A stretch of DNA of 64,000 nt from Ostreococcus lucimarinus CCE9901 (lineage: Eukaryota; Chlorophyta; Mamiellophyceae; Mamiellales; Bathycoccaceae). Where the stretch lies: positions 62,001 to 126,000 of the forward strand of contig NC_009358.1 in assembly GCF_000092065.1 (NCBI RefSeq). Reading direction: 5' to 3'. The notes below the pieces were generated by a model. That model worked only from the letters and a program-made list of their open reading frames with translations, did not search any database and was not told where the DNA came from. Below are positions 37,501-45,550 of the stretch, one piece after another. The position numbers were made by a program, and so were the translations under genes. Every line of letters starts with the position of its first letter. Within the stretch, counting starts at the first letter, position 1.

Positions 37501-38400
37501 GACGCGCAAAGCACGTCGAGCAAGAGATGGACTGATTTGGCTGCGGCATCGCGAGATTTACAAGAAGCGTTTACAGCCAACAAAGTTAAAGATACCATCA
37601 TTGCAACCATGCGCACAGAACTCAAGGAGCTCACGAACACGGCTGAGTACTTCACCCGACTCGCGCGAGAGCACGGCGAAGAGGCGAAAGACTTCAGCGT
37701 CAAGTTATCGCAAGCGGAGGGTCAAGTCGTCTCGCAAGAGAAACGAATCGGACACCTCTGCGCGTCGTTGGAAGAAACCGAGATCGCGCGAAACGAGTTG
37801 TCCCAGAAGGTTGTCGCGCTCGAGCGCAAGGGTGGCGTCGCAGAGATGACCATTCGCGCCGCTGCTGAGCACCTGTATAAAGCGAACGAACGCGCGCGGT
37901 CTTTGGAGCACCAACTCAAATCGGAACGCGCTGATTTTGAGCGAACGCAAGCGGCGTTGACTGAAACGCTGAACGCTGCCGAACGTTCTATGGAAGCCAA
38001 CATGCAAATCATTTGCGACCTCGAAGCCAAGTACCAAGAAACTTTGCAGCTCTTACTCGTCGAGCGCGAGCACAGTGCCGAAGTGCGCGACGAGATGCGC
38101 AAGGAACTTCAATTCGTCAACGAAGAGCTCGACGCCACGTCTGCGGATCTCGAAATCATGATTGAACGGAATAACTCTGGCATCTTGCTCAAAGTCGCGG
38201 ACAACGCGATGTGCAAGCTTGTGTTCTCCGCCGCGCCAAAGATTTCTGCGCGCGGCGTCAAAGCCGTCATTCGTCTCGGCATGCTCGGCGGTATCGCCGC
38301 GTTGATTGGTCAAACCGTGCGTCAACTCAAGACTAAGGTGGTCGACAAAGCCACCTCGCAAACGCCGCGCGCGTCTTTCCGCTTCGCCTTCCGAGGTTGA
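34546..38400 (+). CDS. Giant coiled-coil protein with repeated LRELN units and hydrophobic C terminus
   Basis: Not assignable to a named family. 1,284 aa from ATG 34546; ATG 34573 is an alternative, and the longer frame upstream overlaps gene B. After a basic Thr/Pro-rich N terminus (~100 residues, several TP/SP sites) almost the whole protein is heptad coiled coil. A core of the type (K/R/N)LR(E/T/Q)LNxxLxxQ(V/I)xxL recurs at least nine times (at 34868, 35101, 35341, 35530, 35707, 35875, 36253, 36442, 36634, 36928), mostly 56-80 residues apart. The C-terminal ~65 residues differ: a moderately hydrophobic Gly/Ala segment (LGMLGGIAALIGQTV) and a basic tail. Candidates are a tether, centrosomal/flagellar-remnant or Golgi-type coiled-coil protein; nothing decides this. 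Confidence 0.8.
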   Translation: MRANRTPTTMRKRAFGAEVTNSPDARDARDGGRTTTPNDAKTRAMSTPRGTGAVTPRATLTPRASALLRDQRQLASPLRAAISPTRPSSMVKSSVKSSESATKRDAARLRELNSMLLKQLSTARSAAAEAESARETLGEAMAREVAKSKTLAKDVEDKAEALRAAAKRAKKESKDSAEDVKAEAERLRTLNARLMKEVSIARAVVKAREHEEATLKAIAGKSDERANALEAEIDAKQRTLERVQLALVSATERAADSLRANMKVEKLAETNAVLMGELAALRESAASDSQALRAQIAAKSDALIEAKADLAAAEDEVNALSGAKSDVDNLRSLNATLMQQIKSLRFKADEALDVSRALEGKERELAKVCDDLKVAEDAKSAAEDDVMKLRQLNVTLLQQISALKENSEVDGAALEAKQSELEAAQMALELVEEEQERTQNDVTKLRELNTVIMSQVKTLKKSSLDDRAAFKADMDAKNAELSRARVELARLEQSNGTSESALEKARMRQAALDGEVTTLKKIAEENMATNAHLTGQIEAKQLELADVKESLATAEAKAAKLEAAEYDVSKLRELNSVLIAQVKTLRSVEAENASLTAALRSRSAELEKAQLQLAAAERAKATGEKVSESEIANLRELNTRIIQRMGEVKEEQEKKFQQLIDTKTLELASVKAELAEATKELAIGRKDAMALEKSLEKLRTMNAELNGSIKALEAEIEGEKKATLEMRQAILDAQAECASLKGRLSAKDDELESAWSALMCVNADLKHALHDATGMRALAEKRHGELEEANVNVDRLRELNHMMIERLHNAKKAALEAEALNAEFAAARTQAEVTVRSEEAKVAALEQKLKEKDEEYATTTLALRAEMESGNSASAQRLANLQAQMHSQTHSLERQLEYANLDLQKVQRSEAAHIEDQRRSAEEIESLVAQLELTESDAKKDANAMNKHIFALQSKVAAHEASNKALTKKLNSSKAEIKALEQKLADAQSTSSKRWTDLAAASRDLQEAFTANKVKDTIIATMRTELKELTNTAEYFTRLAREHGEEAKDFSVKLSQAEGQVVSQEKRIGHLCASLEETEIARNELSQKVVALERKGGVAEMTIRAAAEHLYKANERARSLEHQLKSERADFERTQAALTETLNAAERSMEANMQIICDLEAKYQETLQLLLVEREHSAEVRDEMRKELQFVNEELDATSADLEIMIERNNSGILLKVADNAMCKLVFSAAPKISARGVKAVIRLGMLGGIAALIGQTVRQLKTKVVDKATSQTPRASFRFAFRG

Positions 38401-38513
38401 TTGTTTATTTCGTCGTGTCGGCGTCGCGTTTCATTAATATTAACACGCAGCGCCTCACAAAGCCACGCTGAACGACACCGCCTCGCGCCTTCGAGTTCGC
38501 CTTCGTAGACCAA

Positions 38514-39446
38514 ATGCGCCTGGTGTCGTCACCGACCGCGTGCGCTCCGCACCGCGCGCACGCGCGCCGTCGTCGCGGCGTTTCCGTCGCCTCGACGAGC
38601 GCCTCGTGTCCCGAGCTGTCGCGCGTTTTAGACGTCATCACCACGCGCGGTACGCCGTTCGCGCTCGCGCGCGACGACATCGCCGAAAATTGCGTACACA
38701 TCACAGACATACGCGCGACGCGCGGGCGCGACGACGTCGCGGCGATGCACGAGCGGTACGTTGAGAGAGCCGGGACGGATTTGAGAGAAGTATCTCACGC
38801 GACGGTGTCGTTGCGGGCGGTGGCGCAGAACGAGTACGTGGTGCAGTGGTCGACAACCTTCGTGCCAGAAAAGATGAAGTTTTTGTACGATTTAGCGCTG
38901 AATTGGCCGCTCGGGGCGTTGGAGATCGAGAAGAAAGACATCCTCGATCGACAAGGCGAGATTAGCAAGTTTACGTATCGCGCGTTATTCGCTCTGCTCA
39001 AACGCGCCGCTCTGGAGGGAAAGATGCGGATCCCGATAGCAAAAATTGAGGGTGCGAGTCGCCTAGTATTTGACGGCGGAAAACTCGAGCGGCACGAGGA
39101 ATCGCTGACGCTCGTGTCCGCGATTAACGCGGGTCGCGTTCGCAACAAGCGCGTCGCGCGAGACCTACTCGAGTACCTCGATTGCCGCAAACCTCCCGGG
39201 ACGTCGTTAGAAGCGTGGGACGACGCGGTGCTAGAAAAGTGCGATTATTACTCCGTGCCTGGAATGCGTCAGCTCGACGTGGACGGCATGGATGCGACGT
39301 CTTCCAACGTCGAAGACGCCACCGCCGTGCTCGGCTTCTTCACGCTCGTCACCATCGCATTCGGTTTCGGTTTCGGCGCGTGGTACATGCACGGCGTGCA
39401 ACAAGAAGCCGTGTTCCGACAAATGCTCGCCGAAGGCGCGTATTGA
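38514..39446 (+). CDS. Plastid-type protein of unknown function with C-terminal transmembrane helix
   Basis: 310 aa. The N-terminal ~35 residues (MRLVSSPTACAPHRAHARRRR) look like a transit peptide. The central region (about 40-200) is a mixed alpha/beta domain with an NTF2-like feel: an initial helix, then strands such as ATVSLRAVAQNEYVVQWSTTF. This is a weak impression, not a domain call. Then LVFDGGKLERHEESLTLVSAI, a Pro/Gly-containing linker, and a clear C-terminal membrane helix (AVLGFFTLVTIAFGFGFGAWYM) with a short tail. The architecture suggests a thylakoid or envelope protein whose soluble domain faces stroma. Single exon. Confidence 0.75.
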   Translation: MRLVSSPTACAPHRAHARRRRGVSVASTSASCPELSRVLDVITTRGTPFALARDDIAENCVHITDIRATRGRDDVAAMHERYVERAGTDLREVSHATVSLRAVAQNEYVVQWSTTFVPEKMKFLYDLALNWPLGALEIEKKDILDRQGEISKFTYRALFALLKRAALEGKMRIPIAKIEGASRLVFDGGKLERHEESLTLVSAINAGRVRNKRVARDLLEYLDCRKPPGTSLEAWDDAVLEKCDYYSVPGMRQLDVDGMDATSSNVEDATAVLGFFTLVTIAFGFGFGAWYMHGVQQEAVFRQMLAEGAY

Positions 39447-39525
39447 CGTCGTTTTTCTGTATCGATTATTACACAAAGAAGACGCGTCTCCTCCGCCCCG
39501 CGCGCGCGTCTCGTCGTACCCCCCC

Positions 39526-39963
39526 TCATCGTCCCGGCGGTCGCATTCCCGGCGGCGGTCCTCCTCCCGGCATCATCATCCCCACCGGCGGTCCTCCCAC
39601 TCGCGGCGCCCCCATCGCGGTCGCCGGCGGCATCCCTCGTCCCGCCCCGCTCGCCGTCCCCGTCCCCGCGCTCGCGATTCTCGCCTTTTTCCCGCTCCCC
39701 ACCGGCGGTCCCTCCACCGTCAGCGACACCACTTCCTCGCCCCGGACCAGCACGAATCCCAGCACCCGTCGCACGTGTCGCTCGTCCTCGTCGACGCCCT
39801 TCTTCGGCGGCAGCTTCCGATGCTCCTCGCAATCGCTCAGCACGACGTTGACGTGCCGATCGAACGCGGTGAACGTGCCGACGAGCGCGCGTCCGTCGAC
39901 GAGGGTGACGCGCACGCGGTGGTTGATGAAGGCGAGCATCTTGCTCGTGCGCGAGACGCCCAT
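39526..39963 (-). CDS. SmB: Spliceosomal Sm protein B (SmB/B')
   Basis: Core Sm-ring component of U1, U2, U4 and U5 snRNPs. 145 aa. Sm1 motif KMLAFINHRVRVTLVDGR with VGTFTAFDRHVNVVLSDCEE, Sm2 motif VLGFVLVRGEEVVSLTVEGPP. The SmB-specific Gly/Met/Pro-rich tail follows and ends PPPGMRPPGR, as in SmB of other eukaryotes but shorter. Single exon. It is divergent from the ABCG gene (230 bp between start codons). Confidence 0.96.
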   Translation of the reverse strand: MGVSRTSKMLAFINHRVRVTLVDGRALVGTFTAFDRHVNVVLSDCEEHRKLPPKKGVDEDERHVRRVLGFVLVRGEEVVSLTVEGPPVGSGKKARIASAGTGTASGAGRGMPPATAMGAPRVGGPPVGMMMPGGGPPPGMRPPGR

Positions 39964-40193
39964 GGCGAGCGTCGCTCGGCGCGCGCGCGTGTGCCGCGCG
40001 CGGCGCCGCGCGGCGGCGCGGGGTCGCGGGATGGGTTTGTCGGGTGTATGTATTTAGGGTTTACGTTGATAGTCGTATGCGCGCGTAGAGTATACGTGTC
40101 GTGCGCGTGTATTCGACGGGTGGTGACTCAACGCGAGGGGGGTCGGGCGCGCGCGACGCCCGGGTGTTTCCGACACTCGCCGACGCGCGCGCG

Positions 40194-42143
40194 ATGCTCG
40201 ACCTCGTCGCGGGCGTCGCGCTGTGGGCGAGCCCGCCGGCGATCAAGTTCCCGGGACTCGTCGTCCTCGGCGTCGCGCGACGCGCGAGGGCGCGAAAGCG
40301 CGACGATGGGACGCACCGACGCGATGACGACGACGCGGGCGCGCGCGACCGCGCGGTCGATCTGCGCTGGCGCGACGTCGCGCTGACGATTCGCGACAAG
40401 AAAACGACGCGCGCGAGGCGCGTGCTCGAGGCGTGCGACGGCGAGGCCAGGGCGGGGCGATTGCTGGCGATCATGGGACCGAGCGGGGCGGGGAAGTCGT
40501 CGCTGCTGAACGCGCTCGCGGGACAGACGCCGCGGAGCGCGAGGGCGACGCTGCGAGGCGCGCTCGAGGCGAACGGACGGCGCGCGAACGGTGGGGGTGG
40601 GTTTAAAAAGGCGTACGTGCAGCAGGAGGATGCGTTTTACTCGATGCTGACGTGTCGGGAGACGCTGGAGACGGCGGCGCGGTTGGGAGGCGCGAGCGAC
40701 GTGCGAGCGACGACGGAGCGGTTGTTGAACGATCTTGGGTTGGTGGCGTGCGCGGATACGCGCGTGGGAGACGGGAAAACGCGCGGGATCAGCGGAGGAG
40801 AGAAGAAGCGGTTGGCGCTTGGGGTGCAGTTGGTTGGCGCGCCGAGCGTGATTTTCGCCGACGAACCGACGAGCGGGTTGGATTCTTTCCAAGCCGAGCG
40901 CGTGATGAAGACGCTGTCCAAATTGGCGCGCGAGGGTGGTAAAACCATCGTTTGTTCGATTCATCAGCCGCGATCGAGCATCGTGGATTTGTTCGATGAC
41001 TTGTACTTGCTCGCCGGCGGGCGATGCGCGTACTTTGGACCGATGAAGTCGGCGCGCGAGTGGTTCGGATCCACCGCCGGTCACGCGATACCGTCCGACG
41101 TGAACGTGGCGGAGTATCTCATCGATCTCGTGAGTATCGATGCGACGTCGGCGGAGACGATAACGGCGACGGAAAAGCGCGTCGCGAGCATCGTCGCCGC
41201 GATGAAGTCGTCGCCGCCGAGGCTCGCCGACGCGAGCGCGGACGCCGGGAAGCGAGACTCTAGCGACGCTTTACCCGTCGTCGACGGCAAGCGCGTCGGA
41301 TTTTGGGGACAGTTTCCGTTACTTTTAACGCGTTCCTGGCGACAAGTCACTCGGGACAAGGCGACGAACCGGGTGCGTTTCATGACGTCGCTCAACAGCG
41401 CCATGGTTTTCGGATCCATCTTTTGGAAAATGTCGCTGAAACAAACCGCAATTCAGGACCGAATGGGCCTGCTGCAAGTCTCCGCGATCAACGCCGCGAT
41501 GAGCGCGTTGATGAAAACCCTCACCGCGTTCACGAAGGAGAAGGTCATCGTGAACAGAGAGCGCGCGAGCGCGGCGTACGGCGTCTTGCCGTATTTCACG
41601 TCAAAGCTCGTCGCCGAGCTGCCAATCGGCGCCTTCTTTCCACTCGCCTTCGGCGCGTGCGTGTACCCGATGGCTGGCTTGCATCCGACGCTCGGGCACT
41701 TTGCACGATTTTGCGGCATCTTGACTCTCGAATCGTTCTCCTCCGCGGCGATGGGATTGGCCATCAGCTCCGTGGCGCCGAGCACCGACGCCGCCGTCGC
41801 CATGGGACCCGCGGTCATGGTTCTCTTCATCGTCTTCGGTGGTTACTACGTCAACCCCGACAACGTCCCGATCTATTTCAAGTGGCTCAACAAGTGTTCG
41901 CTCATTAAGTGGGCGTTCCAAGGCTTGTGCGTCAACGAGTTCACCGGGCTGGAGTTTGAAGCCAAGCGCCCCTTCGACCAAAAAACCGGCGAAGACGTTC
42001 TCGCGCGTCTCTCTTTCCAAGACGCCACCGCGATGTCGAGCCTCAAGGCGCAGGGAAACATTCTTTCGTTCCTGTACTTGTTGACGCTATATTTGCTCGA
42101 CACCACTGGACCCAAGTTTTGCGTCATGGAGCCTCCGGAATAA
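40194..42143 (+). CDS. ABCG (white/WBC) half transporter
   Basis: ATP-binding cassette half transporter of subfamily G, which dimerises to export lipids or other hydrophobic compounds. 649 aa from ATG 40194 (further upstream the frame is open only from a GTG). N-terminal nucleotide-binding domain: Walker A GPSGAGKSS (about 95-103), signature ISGGEKKRLALGVQL, Walker B VIFADEPTSGLDS, H-loop CSIHQPRSSI. The ABCG transmembrane domain follows with six hydrophobic helices (starting near residue 410, LLTRSWRQVTRDK) and the family's typical reading LPYFTSKLVAELP and GGYYVNPDNVPIYFKWL. A hydrophobic segment at the extreme N terminus (LDLVAGVALWASPPAI) is unusual for ABCG and may be a targeting signal. 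Confidence 0.93.
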   Translation: MLDLVAGVALWASPPAIKFPGLVVLGVARRARARKRDDGTHRRDDDDAGARDRAVDLRWRDVALTIRDKKTTRARRVLEACDGEARAGRLLAIMGPSGAGKSSLLNALAGQTPRSARATLRGALEANGRRANGGGGFKKAYVQQEDAFYSMLTCRETLETAARLGGASDVRATTERLLNDLGLVACADTRVGDGKTRGISGGEKKRLALGVQLVGAPSVIFADEPTSGLDSFQAERVMKTLSKLAREGGKTIVCSIHQPRSSIVDLFDDLYLLAGGRCAYFGPMKSAREWFGSTAGHAIPSDVNVAEYLIDLVSIDATSAETITATEKRVASIVAAMKSSPPRLADASADAGKRDSSDALPVVDGKRVGFWGQFPLLLTRSWRQVTRDKATNRVRFMTSLNSAMVFGSIFWKMSLKQTAIQDRMGLLQVSAINAAMSALMKTLTAFTKEKVIVNRERASAAYGVLPYFTSKLVAELPIGAFFPLAFGACVYPMAGLHPTLGHFARFCGILTLESFSSAAMGLAISSVAPSTDAAVAMGPAVMVLFIVFGGYYVNPDNVPIYFKWLNKCSLIKWAFQGLCVNEFTGLEFEAKRPFDQKTGEDVLARLSFQDATAMSSLKAQGNILSFLYLLTLYLLDTTGPKFCVMEPPE

Positions 42144-42258
42144 CCCTTCAACTTAATAACGACTTTGATCAACCAAAAAAAACGCTTCGATGTAAAAACG
42201 CCCGCGCGGGCGCGACACAACGCGACGCATTCGCGCGCGCCCACGCGCCGCGCGCGCG

Positions 42259-43138
42259 ATGAAACGCCGCGACTCGCTCGACGATAGCGCGATGTCCCGA
42301 ACGTCGTCCTCGTCGTCCCCTCGCGCGCCGCGCACGCGCGTCGAGCTGAAAGAAATCGGCAACGAAGCGTTTCGCTCGCAAAAGTTTCAACAGGTGCGCG
42401 AGGCGCCGCGCGGACCGTCAGCGCGAACGCTCGACTGACGCGCGCGCGCCGCAGGCCATCGACGCGTACACGTATGCGCTCGAGAAGTACGGCGAAGACG
42501 TGGCCACGCTCACCAATCTCAGCGCGACGTACTTGGAATTGGGCGAGTACGAGCTCGCGGCGGCCACGGCGAACCGCGCGCTCGAGGAAAACGCGGCGTG
42601 GAGAAAAGGGTACCACCGCATGGGAGTGGCGTATGAGAAAATGGGTAAGAAGCGCGAGGCGATGGAGGTGTACAGGCGTGGAATCGCGCGGTGTGGGGTC
42701 AACGCGCAGATGCAGGGTCGATTGGACGCGCTCGCGGCGGCTACGGCGCGCGAGGAGGCGTCGCCCGAGGAATTAAAGGCACGAGGGAATGCATTTCTTC
42801 GAGAAGGCGACACCGTGCGCGCGGAGGAGACGTACACGTTAGCGATTGACAAGGGCGACGCGACGGGAGCGACACTCGTGGCGCTATACAACAACAGAGC
42901 CGAAGCGCGACGGCGAGCTGGCGCGTACGACGCCGTCGTCGAAGACTGCACTAAAGTCTTGGAGCTTGATCCTCGAAACTTAAAGGCCACCCTTCGTCGC
43001 GGCGGGACGTACGAAATCCTCGAGAAGTACTCGCGGGCGTGCGAGGATTACGAATTCGCGCTCGAGATCGATCCCATGGATCCTTGTCGCGTGCGTACTC
43101 GGTTGGCGAGATGTCGAAGCCTCGCGCGCGGCGCGTAA
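42259..43138 (+). CDS. Tetratricopeptide (TPR) protein, Hop/STI1-like
   Basis: Exons 42259..42393 and 42455..43138, 272 aa. A Ser-rich N terminus precedes TPR units. Unit 1 is VELKEIGNEAFRSQKFQQ joined across the intron to AIDAYTYALEKY, matching the classic KxxGNxxFxxxxYxxAIxxYTxAI start of co-chaperone TPRs. About six repeats follow, including LKARGNAFLREGDTVRAEETY, ALYNNRAEARRRAGAYDAVV and LKATLRRGGTYEILEKYSRAC. The two 'GN.F' modules suggest two TPR triplets, as in Hsp70/Hsp90-binding adaptors. No DP or J domain. The partner is unproven. It is convergent with VPS26, 44 bp apart. Confidence 0.87.
42394..42454 (+). other. Intron of the TPR gene (61 nt)
   Basis: Phase 0. Donor AG|GTGCGCG, acceptor GCCGCAG|G, ACTGAC at 42434..42439, only 16 nt before the acceptor. 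The shortest intron placed here. Confidence 0.9.
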
Positions 43139-43182
43139 GAGCGTTGTTACAGGGTCTAAACTCGCTAATTCGTGCTATGCTT

Positions 43183-44079
43183 TCACTGTATCGCGCGATA
43201 CAAAGTGATTTCTTGTTGTTTGAAGTACCGCCTGTCCCACTCGTCCACGAGAACGAGGTTGAGATAATACTTGACGCTGAACCGATTGTTTACGTTTTTG
43301 TACGTCGGTGTCAAATCGTACGGCGACAAAAACAGCCGCACCGGAATCGACTCTCCTCGCACGGGCGCCCCGTCCATGACTTCGTACTTTGCAATCGTCT
43401 CGCTTTCGTTGTGCGCGCTCGCTCCGCCCTCCGTGCTCTCCCGTCGCCGAATCTCAAGCTCCATGTGTTTGATTTTTATCTTCACCAACAAAAAGTAAAT
43501 CTTCCCAACGACGACGTCTTTCAACGAATACTTCGCCCTGGCGTACTCAAACTCGATGTGCAAACAATCCTCGATCCCAACCTCCATTCGAATCGAATTA
43601 TTCATCTCTGGCACCGCGGGCACGGGATTTTGCACCCAGAACTTGAACTCTTGCGCGACGCCGCTCGCGTACGACCGACTCACGACGACGCGCAGAAAAT
43701 ATCTCAACCGCACGTTTATCCCGTGGTAACTCTCGTGCTGCATCTCGACGTGTTTAAACTCAAATCCCAAGCTCTTCGGCGCGCTCAGTTCTCCCGGCGG
43801 TTCGAGGTCTCGCGTCGACGCCAAAAAATCGACGACGGATCTATCGCCGTACCGTTCAATCTGTCCGATCAACTCCACGCGCACGCCGCGGTGTTCAAAC
43901 TTTTTGCCGGGTATCGGCGCGACGTGCACCTTGCCCACGATCGTCTGTCCCGTGGAGAACAGCGGGAGGTGCTCGTGCGCGGTGCCTTGCTCGTTTTTCA
44001 CGCTCACCATCGGTTGGGCGTCCCCGGCGTCGTGCGTGAGGTCGACGGTGCACACCTTGCCGAAACCGAGGAACGACAT
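43183..44079 (-). CDS. VPS26: Retromer subunit VPS26
   Basis: Arrestin-fold subunit of the retromer cargo-recognition complex (VPS26-VPS29-VPS35) for endosome-to-Golgi recycling. 298 aa, the usual length. Typical features: VGKVHVAPIPGKKFEHRGVRVELIGQIE, ELSAPKSLGFEFKHVEMQHESYHG, VRLRYFLRVVV, LRIEVGIEDCLHIEFEY-type strand (here NSIRMEVGIEDCLHIEFEY) and ESIPVRLFLSPYDLTPTYKNVNNRFSVKYYL near the end. Single exon. Confidence 0.96.
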   Translation of the reverse strand: MSFLGFGKVCTVDLTHDAGDAQPMVSVKNEQGTAHEHLPLFSTGQTIVGKVHVAPIPGKKFEHRGVRVELIGQIERYGDRSVVDFLASTRDLEPPGELSAPKSLGFEFKHVEMQHESYHGINVRLRYFLRVVVSRSYASGVAQEFKFWVQNPVPAVPEMNNSIRMEVGIEDCLHIEFEYARAKYSLKDVVVGKIYFLLVKIKIKHMELEIRRRESTEGGASAHNESETIAKYEVMDGAPVRGESIPVRLFLSPYDLTPTYKNVNNRFSVKYYLNLVLVDEWDRRYFKQQEITLYRAIQ

Positions 44080-44274
44080 GGCGCCGCGCGCGCGCGAGTC
44101 GCTCGGTTCGCTTCGAGCGCGGGCGCGAGCGACGCCGGGCGTGGACGCGCGTCGCGGTGTGCGGGACGCGCGCGCGCGAGCGGCGAGCGGGACGACGAGA
44201 CGGCGTCGAATCGGCGAAACAAAACGTTTAATCGGGCTATGCTACACAACGACACGCGACACAATATTTCTCAC

Positions 44275-45453
44275 TCACTTGCGCCCGTTTGAATCGCGGG
44301 ATTTCTTCTTGGCGGCTTTGGCGGCTTCTTTTTCCATGGCGCGGCGTTGCGCGCGCGGCAGCTTGGCGTACTCGGCTTCGGCGGCTTTGCGCTTGTTGTC
44401 GGCTTCGAGCTCCTCGGGCGTCGGCACGGGAGGCGTCGAGGACGCGATCCAAAGCTGAGAAACCCACTTTTCGTGACCTTCTTTCGCGGGCGTGGCGGTG
44501 TGCAGGGTTCGGGCGTCCGGCATGCACGCGGCGGAGCTCGGGAAGAAGACCAACGCCTTGCCCTTCTTCGGCGCGACTTCGATGCCCAGGTGCTCGAAAC
44601 GCGTCTCACCACCCTCGTCGACGTCGTTCAGGTACACCAAAATAGTCGCGCGTCGTTGATACCCCTTATCCGCGGCGACAGCGATCGGAAAGCCGTCTTC
44701 GTGCGCCTTGAAATACTCGCCGCCAGAGTAGTGCGCCACCTGCGGCAACTCAAACGACCACTTGCCTTCGCCCGCCTCGGGCGCTCGGAACGCATCCGCA
44801 TCCTTACTCAACCCCTCCACCGCGGGCAACAAGTACTCCGCGCGGCTCAAAATCGCCTTCTTCGTCGCGTGATTCTCCAACCCGTGCGAATTCAGCGCCA
44901 CCGTCCTCGACGTTCGAATGTTTTCGTTCGCCGCGCCGCCGATGGCGCTCACCTTCAACCCTCCGCTCGCCTCCGCGCTCGCCGTCAACATATCGCACTC
45001 GTTCGCGCTCAAAAAGTCATCCACCGTGAAAACGGGCGGGTCGATGTTTAACACGCGCAGCCCTGGCATGTCGTTCGTGCGCACGCCCATGAATTCAAAC
45101 GACAGAAATCCCGTAAACGACGTTCGCCACTCCTCCGGGGCGTCCCTGAGCAGCACGCCGCCCTCGAGCAATTGTTCGGGAAGAATCTTCGACAGCGTCG
45201 TGCGCTCGTGCGCCGGCACGAACCGAGGCTTTTCTTCGCTCGGTTCCGCCGCGCCGTCGGCGTCGGCGCGGCGCAGAACGCGCGCGCGACGGGGGGTTCC
45301 GACGCGAAGTTGACCTAGACCCTGAATGGCGTTCGAGCGATGCGCGCGCGACGCGGCGGTGACGCGCGCGACGGCGTGACGCGGCGAGTGCGTCGCGCTC
45401 GTCGTGCGCATCGCGCCGCGGGTGAACGGCGAGGCTCGGGCGATGGACGCCAT
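44275..45453 (-). CDS. Prolyl 4-hydroxylase-like 2-oxoglutarate/Fe(II) dioxygenase, probably organellar
   Basis: 392 aa. The catalytic double-stranded beta-helix spans about residues 150-340. Iron ligands are H251 and D253 (YFKAHEDGF) and H318 (TLHTATP). K329 (HEKW) is placed to bind 2-oxoglutarate, as in algal and plant P4H. The N terminus (Arg/Ala/Ser-rich, ~60 residues) looks like a transit peptide rather than an ER signal, which is unusual for collagen-type P4Hs. The C terminus is a Lys/Ala-rich helix (RRAMEKEAAKAAKKKSRDSN). The substrate is unknown. VPS26 starts 195 bp downstream on the same strand. Confidence 0.88.
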   Translation of the reverse strand: MASIARASPFTRGAMRTTSATHSPRHAVARVTAASRAHRSNAIQGLGQLRVGTPRRARVLRRADADGAAEPSEEKPRFVPAHERTTLSKILPEQLLEGGVLLRDAPEEWRTSFTGFLSFEFMGVRTNDMPGLRVLNIDPPVFTVDDFLSANECDMLTASAEASGGLKVSAIGGAANENIRTSRTVALNSHGLENHATKKAILSRAEYLLPAVEGLSKDADAFRAPEAGEGKWSFELPQVAHYSGGEYFKAHEDGFPIAVAADKGYQRRATILVYLNDVDEGGETRFEHLGIEVAPKKGKALVFFPSSAACMPDARTLHTATPAKEGHEKWVSQLWIASSTPPVPTPEELEADNKRKAAEAEYAKLPRAQRRAMEKEAAKAAKKKSRDSNGRK

Positions 45454-45550
45454 GTCGGATTGTGAGGTGGGAGGGGAGGGGGCGCGGACGGCGGCGGCGA
45501 GCGGGACGGACGGCGACGCGTAATGTCGAGCGGTGACGTTCGTGCGTGGG

